A stretch of DNA of 7,516 nt from CAZSPL01 sp964608735 (GCA_964608735.1 CAZSPL010000198.1:1-7516), one strand, 5' to 3'; counted from the stretch's first letter, positions 1 through 7,394 are shown. Numbers and translations: made by a program. Notes: generated from the sequence alone by a model not told the origin.

Positions 1-1170
1 TCCGGATACCAAGACAGCCTACCCCAAAGAGAATATCTTAAATTCATCCAAGATGTAATCAGCGAATGTTACAGGATCCTCATCAAAGGCGGGTCTTTCT
101 TCTGGCAGACCGGATATACTCAGGAAGAGAACGGTTTTATCTATCCGCTCGATCATCTGACATACCGGATATTCCTTGATGCGGGATATAAACTTAAAGA
201 CAGGATAATCTGGCGATATTATGGCGGAATGTCTTTCAAGAAAAAATTTACCAATAAGCATGAAACAATCCTTTGGTGGGTTAAACCGGGCGCTGAGACG
301 TTCTTTGATGTTTTCCCGGTTAGAGAGAAATCAAAGGAATACGACCACAGAAACAACCTTTACGGGCGCAATCCAGGCAATGTGTGGGAGGTCGACAGGG
401 TCGCTTATGGTAGTACCGAACAAACTTCTCACATCGCCGTATTCCCTGAAGAAATTTCAGACAGGATAATTCTATCTACTACCAAGAAAGGGGATTTGTG
501 CCTCGATCCATTCTCGGGCAGCGGTACTCTATGCAAGCTCGCGAAGAGCAGGGCGAGAAACTATCTCGGGTTTGAAGTAATCCCCGAGTACTTCGAGGAT
601 TCGATGAAGCGATTATCATACCAGCAGGTCGGAGAATTCCTGTCTGTCTTATCATCGATTATCAAGACCAATGCATTCTTGACTACCGGGACTCAGCTCA
701 CAACCCGGGATATAAGCAGGAAAATCTCGGACTTAATCCTTAGAGAGAACGGAGATAATTATCGAGGGCTTTTCGGAAAGAACGGATTCTCTGCGCTGCT
801 AAAATTCGAGGATAGCCCCTTGACCCGCAAGGAAAAAATCAAGCTGTGGGAAACCACGGATACTTTTTTCGGGTCAAATAACGATGATCCTATAAGAATT
901 ATCGATGAAGGATTTTTAGCGGCTTACAAACTCCATAAGGAATTCAACGGGCCGATGCGTTTTGCGCTTGCCTGGAAATGGCTTGAATACTTCAAGGAAC
1001 TAATCAAGCACCAGGAAGGCGCTTTAGTTCAAACAATCAGGTCGATTGCGGCGGAAGAAGTCGGCAGCTATTCGGTGGAAGGGAAAAATATCACATTGTT
1101 AAATGCTTCACGGAAAATAAAGGATACACCCTTGAAAGCGAAGGAAAAAGCTCACAGCTTGTTCAAATAA
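1..1170 (+). CDS. Beta-class DNA amino-methyltransferase (N6-adenine or N4-cytosine), 5'-truncated by the window edge
   Basis: This enzyme would transfer a methyl group from S-adenosylmethionine to an exocyclic amino group in a specific DNA site. The frame is open from base 1 with no stop, so 389 codons are visible; the ATG at 229 is internal, because family sequence continues upstream of it. Visible codons 24-37 (YRILIKGGSFFWQT) resemble the stretch after the DPPY motif, which must lie upstream. They are followed by KHETILWWVKP (86-96), GRNPGNVWEV (122-131), TSHIAVFPEE (142-151, motif X-like) and the SAM-binding DPFSGSGT (169-176) with GFEV (190-193). Order IV-X-I is the permuted beta class. 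Codons about 207-389 form a C-terminal region I do not recognise. Thirteen of 22 arginines use AGA/AGG and G+C looks lower than in neighbouring genes, suggesting transfer. The gene ends 6 bp from the convergent glycosyltransferase. No endonuclease is in view, so orphan methylase versus restriction-modification cannot be settled, nor can the base modified. Confidence 0.9.
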   Translation, partial: SGYQDSLPQREYLKFIQDVISECYRILIKGGSFFWQTGYTQEENGFIYPLDHLTYRIFLDAGYKLKDRIIWRYYGGMSFKKKFTNKHETILWWVKPGAETFFDVFPVREKSKEYDHRNNLYGRNPGNVWEVDRVAYGSTEQTSHIAVFPEEISDRIILSTTKKGDLCLDPFSGSGTLCKLAKSRARNYLGFEVIPEYFEDSMKRLSYQQVGEFLSVLSSIIKTNAFLTTGTQLTTRDISRKISDLILRENGDNYRGLFGKNGFSALLKFEDSPLTRKEKIKLWETTDTFFGSNNDDPIRIIDEGFLAAYKLHKEFNGPMRFALAWKWLEYFKELIKHQEGALVQTIRSIAAEEVGSYSVEGKNITLLNASRKIKDTPLKAKEKAHSLFK

Positions 1171-1176
1171 AATGCC

Positions 1177-3477
1177 CTATATCATCCCCTCCCCTTCCTG
1201 CTTCTTGAATAATGTCAACTCGTCTTCCTTCGGATACTGCAGCTCGGGCGTAAGCTGCGCGGCGCGGTTGAGGTCCTTCAGGCGTCCGCCCCGGTAATTC
1301 TTCTGCGGATTGCGAAGCCGCTTCAGCATCTTGTAGTCGATTTCATACAACACCGCCGTGCCCTCGCGCGCGACTTCCTTCAGCACGTGATTCTCCATAA
1401 GCCAGAAATGCCGTATGAACCGCAGGTTGCGTGAATACTCGGCCCTCTCCTCTATCGTCGCGCGCTCGACCCAGTGCCAGTCGCGCCCGGATGCGTCGAG
1501 ATAAATGTCGAACCCCCCGATGGCCGACAACTGGTAGAGGTCTTCGCGCGTGAAGTACTCCGCGATGCCGTATTTCTTCTCCATCGTCTCGACGATGCCG
1601 TCATACGAGAAATAGCGCCCCTCGGCATTCACCGGTATCTCCGCAAGAAAGAAATCCATCCCGATGGCATGCTTCAACTGTCTCGACGAAAAATCGATAT
1701 ACAGATGCGTGAACCCGCTCGCCTGCATCCCGGCGACGATGGCCGATGTGTCCTCCGAATCCCACCTCGGCGCGTCGGGAGCCTCGATGCCGGGAGTACC
1801 GATGACCGCGTCGCGCGGCATGTAGTAAACCCTCGGCTCGATGGTAAGCACGCGGCCGTCTTCGGGAACATAGTCGGCCATTTTCCGCATGAATTCATAT
1901 GTCGGCAGATCGCGACTGATGACGTCATCCTTCGTTATTCGCCCGCCGAAATACGGCATAAGCTCCCACGCGTTCTTCCCCTGAATCGCTATCATGAAGA
2001 GCATCGGCCCGATGAGTATCACGGGTATGAGCGTGCGTCGGATGAAGCCCGAGCCTTCCGACGCGGCCGCCATTCCATATGCCGCGAGCACCGCCCATGC
2101 CGCCCACAGCGGGAGCAGATATCTCGTATGCCCCGGCGACATCGAGAACGCGAGCCACAAGTTGATAAGCCCGAGCCATATGCCGAGGTGAAATATCGGC
2201 TTGAATTTATGCCCGCGACCGAGCACAAGTCCGAGGGGGATGAAGCAAAGGAATGCGGGCGTGATGGCGCGGTACCAGTGGCGCACGAGGTCGAAGTCGA
2301 ACGTAAGCCTCACCGGGTACAGCGCGAGCTCGACCCACGATTTCTGCATCTCGGGACGAGTGAACGCATCGAGACTCAGCGCGGTGTCGTAACGGCTGTT
2401 GAATACCGCCTGCATGAATGGATACACGGGATTGCCGTACAACAGCACATTGCGCGCATACCATCCGCCGCTGACCAGGATCGCCGGGATGAAAAGCGCC
2501 AATGTCCACCCGATGAACCGCCCAATTCCTACGCGTTTGAAGAGCAGCGTTATCGGAAATACGATAAGCCAGCTGCATGCCACGAGAAGCCCGTTGTATT
2601 TTACCGACAGGGCGAACCCGAGAAATATTCCGGCCGCGAAAAGCGCCCGCACCGGCATCCGCCTGTCATTGCCGTCATTCAATAGTGCCATCGCGATAAG
2701 ATAAAACGCCCCGAAGCTGAAACACGCGAGAGGAATATCGACATGCGCCGTATAGATGAGGTCAGCCACGAGCGGCATGGTGAAGAAGATAATCGCCCCG
2801 GGATTCGCCCACCCGGGCGGGAGAAACATACGCGCGAATCCCGCTATCATGAAAAACAGCGTGACGGCGAACGCGAACACCGTTATGCGCGTCAGCTCGT
2901 CGGCAATCCCGAGCAGTGGCGCGAACATCAGCTCGCACAGCGCGGGATAGCCGGAGAACGGCGATGATGTGTCATCGATGAACGCACCGTGGGTCGCGAT
3001 GAATTTCGCTTTCGGCAGGTGATCGACAAGCTCATCCCACGCGCTTATAGGGCCGCAGGCATTCAGGAAAGCGAGCAGGAAGAGAATCGCGATGAGCAGG
3101 CTGAGCAGCGAATGCAGGCTGAATCCCCCTCCCGATTCCCGCCGCCTGGTTTTCCAGTGCTTGTATGCTTCGAGCAGGTCTTCGATACGCCCGTGCCATC
3201 TCGCGATAGCGAATACCATCAATACGATGAAGAACGCCTTGCCGAACATCGTCCAGAATCCCGGCATCGCGCTGATGGGAAGGTATATCAATCCCCATAT
3301 ACCCATGCCAAGGGAGATTTCGAGGCCGATGCGTCCGCGTGCCGATGTTATCACCGACGCCCCGAGCCCGAGGGCGCGGAGCGCCGCGCCGCCGATGCAG
3401 AGCGATGAGACGCCGAGTACGACGAAATAAACCAGTGAAGAGATGATGATTAGAAAGCCCAAGCCGGTCTGCCTCAT
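1177..3477 (-). CDS. Polytopic GT-C membrane glycosyltransferase (GT39/PMT_2-like) with large C-terminal extramembrane domain
   Basis: This is probably an inner-membrane enzyme that moves a sugar from a polyprenyl-phosphate carrier onto an acceptor outside the cytoplasm (lipid, glycan or protein). Of its 766 residues, about 1-500 contain roughly ten to twelve hydrophobic helices. The first large extracytoplasmic loop begins with WDELVDHLPKAKFI (147-160), where D148/E149 match the acidic catalytic position of GT-C enzymes. Family-like stretches follow: HVDIPLACF (245-253), VKYNGLLVA (292-300), WYARNVLLYGNPVYPF (339-354) and HTRYLLPLW (450-458). Residues about 500-766 are soluble, rich in charged and aromatic residues, and may contact the acceptor. 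An in-frame TGA 18 bases upstream makes ATG 3477 the first standard start; its Shine-Dalgarno GGGAGG (3483-3478) abuts the ATG with no spacer, so re-initiation from the overlapping upstream gene is likely. The sugar and acceptor are unknown. Class assignment rests on motifs and topology and is firm only at superfamily level. Confidence 0.85.
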   Translation of the reverse strand: MRQTGLGFLIIISSLVYFVVLGVSSLCIGGAALRALGLGASVITSARGRIGLEISLGMGIWGLIYLPISAMPGFWTMFGKAFFIVLMVFAIARWHGRIEDLLEAYKHWKTRRRESGGGFSLHSLLSLLIAILFLLAFLNACGPISAWDELVDHLPKAKFIATHGAFIDDTSSPFSGYPALCELMFAPLLGIADELTRITVFAFAVTLFFMIAGFARMFLPPGWANPGAIIFFTMPLVADLIYTAHVDIPLACFSFGAFYLIAMALLNDGNDRRMPVRALFAAGIFLGFALSVKYNGLLVACSWLIVFPITLLFKRVGIGRFIGWTLALFIPAILVSGGWYARNVLLYGNPVYPFMQAVFNSRYDTALSLDAFTRPEMQKSWVELALYPVRLTFDFDLVRHWYRAITPAFLCFIPLGLVLGRGHKFKPIFHLGIWLGLINLWLAFSMSPGHTRYLLPLWAAWAVLAAYGMAAASEGSGFIRRTLIPVILIGPMLFMIAIQGKNAWELMPYFGGRITKDDVISRDLPTYEFMRKMADYVPEDGRVLTIEPRVYYMPRDAVIGTPGIEAPDAPRWDSEDTSAIVAGMQASGFTHLYIDFSSRQLKHAIGMDFFLAEIPVNAEGRYFSYDGIVETMEKKYGIAEYFTREDLYQLSAIGGFDIYLDASGRDWHWVERATIEERAEYSRNLRFIRHFWLMENHVLKEVAREGTAVLYEIDYKMLKRLRNPQKNYRGGRLKDLNRAAQLTPELQYPKEDELTLFKKQEGEGMI

Positions 3478-3764
3478 CCTCCCATCGAGAATGTTTCAAA
3501 TCGATGCGCTACCAGGAAAAAATAGAAAGCGGCGTAGAACGCGACGATCCATATGGAAATGATTATCACGGCCCACGTCGGACGTTTGCGCTCACGCTCC
3601 GCCCGTACAATCGGCCCTTCAGCTTCATCAGCCTCGTCAATCTGTTCCGGCACGGCAAGCGGTTCGGGATCGGGATCGAATTCAAACCTGAACTCCATCT
3701 CCATATACGATTCGGAATCAGCGTCGCCGTCGCCGTTGTTATTATTTTCACCCGGTTCACTCAT
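3474..3764 (-). CDS. Small acidic single-pass membrane protein, hypothetical
   Basis: I do not recognise this 96-residue protein (MSEPGENNNN...). Residues 1-50 are low-complexity and strongly acidic (Asp/Glu/Asn, no Lys, a single Arg). A basic stretch, RAERERKRP (54-62), precedes one transmembrane helix (about 64-86, WAVIIISIWIVAFYAAFYFF), and a short tail of about ten residues follows. By the positive-inside rule the acidic N-terminus should be cytoplasmic. I chose ATG 3764; the frame extends to a TTG at 3809, but the extra 15 residues look non-native and neither start has a strong Shine-Dalgarno. The stop overlaps the start of the glycosyltransferase gene (ATGA, 3477-3474), so the two are probably co-transcribed and translationally coupled, which points to a partner or accessory role; that role is inference. 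Continued reading frame, membrane topology and operon position support a real gene. Confidence 0.65.
   Translation of the reverse strand: MSEPGENNNNGDGDADSESYMEMEFRFEFDPDPEPLAVPEQIDEADEAEGPIVRAERERKRPTWAVIIISIWIVAFYAAFYFFLVAHRFETFSMGG
3478..3483 (-). promoter_or_regulatory. Shine-Dalgarno GGGAGG abutting the glycosyltransferase start, inside the upstream gene
   Basis: On the minus strand the purine block GGGAGG touches the ATG at 3477 with zero spacing, which is too close for efficient de novo initiation. It lies within the last codons of the upstream 96-residue protein, whose TGA overlaps the ATG. This arrangement is typical of termination-reinitiation coupling. A TTG at 3462, nine bases after a second GAGG, is a possible alternative start that would remove only five residues. 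Confidence 0.45.
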
Positions 3765-3812
3765 GACAGCGGATAATCTTACCCCACAGCCATAATGATG
3801 TAAACGCAATCA

Positions 3813-3841
3813 TTGACCGGACGATTGCGGGGGCATATAAT
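3813..3841 (+). promoter_or_regulatory. Near-consensus sigma70-type promoter for the beta-CASP RNase gene
   Basis: A -35 box TTGACC (3813-3818, five of six consensus bases) and a perfect -10 box TATAAT (3836-3841) are separated by exactly 17 bp. Transcription would start near 3848, giving a leader of about 40 bases before ATG 3888, with a Shine-Dalgarno-like GGAAG (3875-3879) eight bases from the start. The element sits in the divergent gap between the two operons. No equally clear promoter is visible for the minus-strand side. Confidence 0.8.
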
Positions 3842-3887
3842 CGCCGAAGCTCCTTTGTGCGTTTAAGAAGTACTGGAAGTTGATCGA

Positions 3888-5537
3888 ATGTTAAAAATAC
3901 GCATGATTGGCGGAGCCCGTACGGTCACGGGTTCCTGCTTTATAGTCGAAAGCTCATCCGGAAACGTGATGGTCGACTGCGGCATGTTCCAGGGCCCGGA
4001 TGAACTCACCGCGCTCAACAGGGAATCGCGGAGTTTTGTCCCGTCCGAGATCGAACGGCTTGTCCTCACGCACGCTCACATCGACCACAGCGGCTTGATA
4101 CCCCGCCTTTGCAGGCAGGGATTCGAGGGCGCCATCCATTGCCACTATGCTACCGCCGACCTCGCCTCGATAATGCTTCCCGACTCCGGGTACATCCAGG
4201 AACGCGAGATCGAGTGGGAAAATCGCGTGCGCGCGCGCCAGGGCCGCAACCTGTTAAAGCCGATGTATACCGCGCGCGATGCCGAGCGATGCCTGAAGCA
4301 ATTCTCCGGCCTGCCCTACTCCGCGTGGAGCGACATCGGCGGCGGATTCAGGATACGTCTCAACGATGCCGGGCATATTCTCGGAAGCGCCATCGTCGAG
4401 CTCGAGGCGCTGGATAACGGCTCGTGGCGCCGCATCGTATTCTCCGGCGACCTCGGCAACATCCACCCATTGATACTCCGCGAGCCTTCGGTCGTCGAGG
4501 GCGCCGAATGCGTCCTGTGCGAATCGACATACGGCGCGCGCATTCATGAGCCCGTCGAAGAGAAGAAGCGCATGCTCAAGGAGATAATAAACGACGCCTA
4601 TCACGATTCCGGCAAGGTCATTATCCCTTCGTTCGCCATTGGACGCACCCAGGAAATCCTGTACCTCCTCGACGAATTGAGGAAAGATAATGCAGTCCCG
4701 AAAATTCCCGTTTACATCGACAGCCCGCTCGCAATAAGCGCCACCGAAATATTCCAGCGGCATCCCGAATGCTTCGACGATGTAACCCTTGCGAAAATCA
4801 AATCCGGCGACTCGCCGTTCGAGTTCCCCGGGCTGCGTCTTACGAGGGATGTCGAGGACAGCCGGAAGATCAACCTGAACACCAAGCCCGCGGTGGTGAT
4901 ATCGGCGAGCGGCATGTGCGAGGCGGGACGAATCAAACATCATCTGAAACACAACCTCTACAAACCGTCTACGCATGTCGTGTTCGTAGGATTCCAGGCT
5001 CTCGGCACGCTCGGACGGCGCATCCGCGACGGCGCGAAAACCGTCAAGATATTCGGCCAGCAGATAGCGGTCAAGGCGAAGATACATTCCATCGGTGCGT
5101 TCTCCGCCCATGCCGATCGCGAAGGACTCGCCAACTGGCTCGCCGCGATGAAGATTCGTCCCGAGATCGTGCTGGTGATACACGGGGAAGACAAGCAGGC
5201 GATAAGTTTCTCGGAATACGTCCATGAACGGCTCGGCCTGCGAACGCACGTGCCTTCGCGCGGTGATGTGATCGACCTCGATAAAATTTCGGAGCTTGGC
5301 GAAGGGCCGTCGCACCTTCCCGAAAAAACAGTCAACCTTATCGAAGAGATGAACATGCTCGGGGAGAAGACATCAGATATGTCGGGACGTCTCGCGCGGT
5401 TGCGCGACCTGCTCGAATCCCGGCTAATCGAGGTCGACGCCGCCACCGTGGACAACTTGAGGAACATGTGCAGTTCCCTCGACTCCGAGGCGATCAGCCT
5501 GCTGAAAACGCTCGATGAACTCGATGTGAAGGAATAA
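3888..5537 (+). CDS. Metallo-beta-lactamase/beta-CASP/RMMBL ribonuclease (CPSF73-like) with helical C-terminal extension
   Basis: This is predicted to be a cytoplasmic zinc-dependent RNase that cuts or trims RNA, related to TTHA0252-type bacterial enzymes and eukaryotic CPSF73. The 549-residue protein has a complete catalytic set: D30 (motif 1), HAHIDHSG with H62/H64/D66/H67 (motif 2), H163 in AGHILGS (motif 3), D188 in FSGDLG (motif 4), E212 in CESTYG (motif A), H408 in FSAHAD (motif B) and H432 in VIHGE (motif C). The beta-CASP segment spans about 215-390, including PSFAIGRTQEIL and ASGMCEAGRIKHH. No N-terminal KH domains are present, so it is not the archaeal aCPSF1 type. Residues about 465-549 extend past the usual end (TTHA0252-like proteins are about 430 residues) and look helical with leucine spacing that could form a coiled coil. 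ATG 3888 is supported by GGAAG eight bases upstream and by the family-typical start MLKIRMIGGARTVTGS. The specific RNA substrate is unknown. Confidence 0.95.
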   Translation: MLKIRMIGGARTVTGSCFIVESSSGNVMVDCGMFQGPDELTALNRESRSFVPSEIERLVLTHAHIDHSGLIPRLCRQGFEGAIHCHYATADLASIMLPDSGYIQEREIEWENRVRARQGRNLLKPMYTARDAERCLKQFSGLPYSAWSDIGGGFRIRLNDAGHILGSAIVELEALDNGSWRRIVFSGDLGNIHPLILREPSVVEGAECVLCESTYGARIHEPVEEKKRMLKEIINDAYHDSGKVIIPSFAIGRTQEILYLLDELRKDNAVPKIPVYIDSPLAISATEIFQRHPECFDDVTLAKIKSGDSPFEFPGLRLTRDVEDSRKINLNTKPAVVISASGMCEAGRIKHHLKHNLYKPSTHVVFVGFQALGTLGRRIRDGAKTVKIFGQQIAVKAKIHSIGAFSAHADREGLANWLAAMKIRPEIVLVIHGEDKQAISFSEYVHERLGLRTHVPSRGDVIDLDKISELGEGPSHLPEKTVNLIEEMNMLGEKTSDMSGRLARLRDLLESRLIEVDAATVDNLRNMCSSLDSEAISLLKTLDELDVKE

Positions 5538-5608
5538 GCGCTTTTGCGCGAACCCGCATCGCATGCAACATCCCATCGACCCGGCCGTCTATAAATCGGG
5601 TGAGAGAA

Positions 5609-5821
5609 ATGATCGGTTTCCTGTTCTGGGCCACAACCACGATCTTCGGATTTATGTGCATCTGGGCTGGTGTGAAGGGGGTTTTCACTTCGCGACGGGA
5701 ATCATATGACTCTCAGTCGCTTCAGACGAACATCTGGGCATCGATATTGCTTGTCCTTCTCGGCCTGATGCTCATCTCGCGGTTCGTTTATTCGGTCCTT
5801 TACCTGTGGCATTATGGATAA
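5609..5821 (+). CDS. Small two-helix membrane protein, hypothetical
   Basis: I do not recognise this 70-residue protein. It has two hydrophobic segments, about residues 2-26 (IGFLFWATTTIFGFMCIWAG) and 43-66 (IWASILLVLLGLMLISRFVY), joined by a short polar loop containing SRRESYDSQS, so a helical hairpin in the inner membrane is likely. ATG 5609 is chosen over the in-frame GTG at 5600 because GGTGAG (5599-5604) lies four bases upstream of the ATG and overlaps the GTG. The gene starts 71 bases after the RNase stop on the same strand, with no convincing terminator between, so read-through from the RNase promoter is plausible. A TATAAA at 5590-5595 could be a separate -10 box, but it lacks a -35 box. 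The gene ends 16 bases before the convergent stop of the second glycosyltransferase. Codon use and hydrophobic pattern support a real gene; a function cannot be given. Confidence 0.65.
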   Translation: MIGFLFWATTTIFGFMCIWAGVKGVFTSRRESYDSQSLQTNIWASILLVLLGLMLISRFVYSVLYLWHYG

Positions 5822-5837
5822 GCCATGCGCGATACGA

Positions 5838-7394
5838 TCATCCTTCCGGCATGTACTTCGAAAGGAAATACTCCTCATCCCTCGGAATGAATTCCCTGCC
5901 GTCATATGAATAATAGATCCGCGGCCCGCCCTCGGTCCATCCGTGGACATCGAGATACGCCCATGTTATCCGCTGGCCTTCCTTTATCGTGAAGCACCAC
6001 CGGAGATTGTCGTCGTACCACGACATGTAAATCAGCCCGTCGTCAAGAGTAACGCGCAATTCCTCGTCGATATCGAGAATAAAAAGAAGCGTCCCCCGCT
6101 CGAACGAGGGGTGCATGGCTATCATGGTTTCGAAGGCTGCCTTGTCGACCGGTGCCCTCCTGTTAATCGGAAGGATGGTGTCGCCAAGCTGGATGTTCAC
6201 CACGAAATTGGCGACATAGAGAAGGAGCAAAATGCGGCCGAGCCATCGCCTCAGGCCCCCGCTCTTCAATGACGCCCCGAGTCCCAGCGCGAGCGCCGCG
6301 AGGCACGACGAGAAGCCTATCATCGGGAGGTTCAGGTAATAGGCGCTGTTCCGCCCCGGAACCGGAAGCACCGGCGTAAGGCATATGATGAACCACAGGA
6401 ATCCGAAAATCGCATAACGCCTCTCGTGGGCGTGAAAACCGCTCCAGCGGCGGGTTATCCCGATAATCAGCACGAGAAGGACAACCACGCACGCGGCCCC
6501 GGTGATATATCCCGCCGGCGAATGCATGAATCTCGTCACCAGTTCTCTCGGATCTCCGCCGCCGGCGCTGTTGAGGATGGCGTAGATGAAGGCGTTACCG
6601 ATGAATACTTCCCCGAGGTAGGCGAAGAAATTAATTGTCAGCGTAAGCGGATTCAGCGTACGACCGTAACCATATGACTCCCCTATCCCCGGCTGGTATT
6701 GCACGGTGAACCAGAAGATGAGATATCCGGCGAGAAGCAGGAAAAGCGCTATGAACAGCTTCGTACGCGCGCCCCGCGAGGCCGTCCCGCCGGGAAATAT
6801 AATGTCCGTGAGCAGAACCGCGACGGGGAAAGTGACCGCCGTTTCCTTGCACAGGAGCATCAGGATATACAGCACGCATATCCCTGCACCGCGAAGGACG
6901 CCGGGTTTCATGCGCCAGTCGACGAAGGCATTCAGACCCCAGAGATAAAAGAACGCCGTTATCGGCTCGACTCCCGCCGATATCCATGTAAGCGACGTCT
7001 GGTGCGCCCCGCACAAGCCATAGAGAGCGGCCGCGAGAAGCGGTACGTCATATCTGTCCGTAAGCCGGTGGAGAAACCTGTAACAAAGAAGGATATTCAG
7101 GCAGTGAAGCAGGATAGGCAGAAGGTGATGCGGCACCGGGTTGAAGCCGAACGCCTCGCGCATCAGCCAGAACTTGATGTAGAAGCTCAGCGGCCTGAAC
7201 CATGCCCTGTTCATCTCCGGGTCGCCCTCAAAAAACGCCTTGAAATCGCTGAACGACGACACGTCGACGTTCATCCCGGCGAAATCGTCCTGGCTGAAAA
7301 ACGCGCCCGCATGCGGCAATGTGCTCGCCAGCACAATGATGATGGTGAGCGCCAGCCCCCATGCGGCGAAGCCGCGGGCCGCATCGGGCTGCAT
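5838..7394 (-). CDS. Polytopic GT-C-like membrane glycosyltransferase (TMTC/PMT type), second in window
   Basis: This is likely an inner-membrane protein that transfers a sugar from a polyprenyl-phosphate donor to an extracytoplasmic acceptor. Counted from ATG 7394 it has 518 residues. TM1 (about 9-26) leads into a loop with SQDDF (34-38), the acidic pair expected of GT-C enzymes. Next come WFRPLSFYIKFWL (65-77) with HHLLPILLHCLNILLCY (89-105), and LCKETAVTFP (181-190); RPLS...LLH...N and KE..xxP are typical of TMTC/PMT-like proteins. About ten further helices follow to residue 400, then a soluble tail (about 410-518) rich in Trp, Tyr and Asp. No TPR repeats are present, unlike TMTC proteins. 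The frame runs up to TTG 7424 and GTG 7421, the latter seven bases from AGGG. I prefer ATG 7394 (GGAAG ten bases upstream) because a TATAAT at 7439-7434 would put the transcript start almost on the earlier codons. It shares class but no obvious sequence similarity with the first glycosyltransferase. Confidence 0.82.
   Translation of the reverse strand: MQPDAARGFAAWGLALTIIIVLASTLPHAGAFFSQDDFAGMNVDVSSFSDFKAFFEGDPEMNRAWFRPLSFYIKFWLMREAFGFNPVPHHLLPILLHCLNILLCYRFLHRLTDRYDVPLLAAALYGLCGAHQTSLTWISAGVEPITAFFYLWGLNAFVDWRMKPGVLRGAGICVLYILMLLCKETAVTFPVAVLLTDIIFPGGTASRGARTKLFIALFLLLAGYLIFWFTVQYQPGIGESYGYGRTLNPLTLTINFFAYLGEVFIGNAFIYAILNSAGGGDPRELVTRFMHSPAGYITGAACVVVLLVLIIGITRRWSGFHAHERRYAIFGFLWFIICLTPVLPVPGRNSAYYLNLPMIGFSSCLAALALGLGASLKSGGLRRWLGRILLLLYVANFVVNIQLGDTILPINRRAPVDKAAFETMIAMHPSFERGTLLFILDIDEELRVTLDDGLIYMSWYDDNLRWCFTIKEGQRITWAYLDVHGWTEGGPRIYYSYDGREFIPRDEEYFLSKYMPEG

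Noticed and set aside
229..1170. ATG 229 as the start of a complete 313-residue methylase
   Set aside because: The same frame is open to base 1, and the upstream residues (YRILIKGGSFFWQT) are methylase family sequence, so the gene is truncated by the window rather than short.
1157..1214. Imperfect direct repeat (gcttgttcaaataaaatg and gcttcttgaataatg) at the convergent gene ends
   Set aside because: It is short, imperfect and inside coding ends. There is no target duplication or mobile element to make it an attachment or insertion scar.
1474..2685. 403-codon open frame on the plus strand, opposite the first glycosyltransferase
   Set aside because: It is antisense to a gene with clear membrane topology and family motifs. 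Its translation is charged, proline/arginine-rich and without any domain, as GC-rich codon bias produces.
4254..5315. 353-codon open frame on the minus strand inside the RNase gene
   Set aside because: It is a shadow of a gene with a full beta-CASP catalytic set; the translation shows no motif and no start signal.
5537..5551. GCGCTTTTGCGC hairpin just after the RNase stop, as a terminator
   Set aside because: The stem is only 4 bp with the T run in the loop and none following; it is too weak to call.
5579..5601. ACCCG...CGGGT inverted repeat overlapping the Shine-Dalgarno of the small membrane gene, as a translational switch
   Set aside because: A 5 bp stem with a 13-base loop is expected by chance at this composition; nothing else supports regulation.
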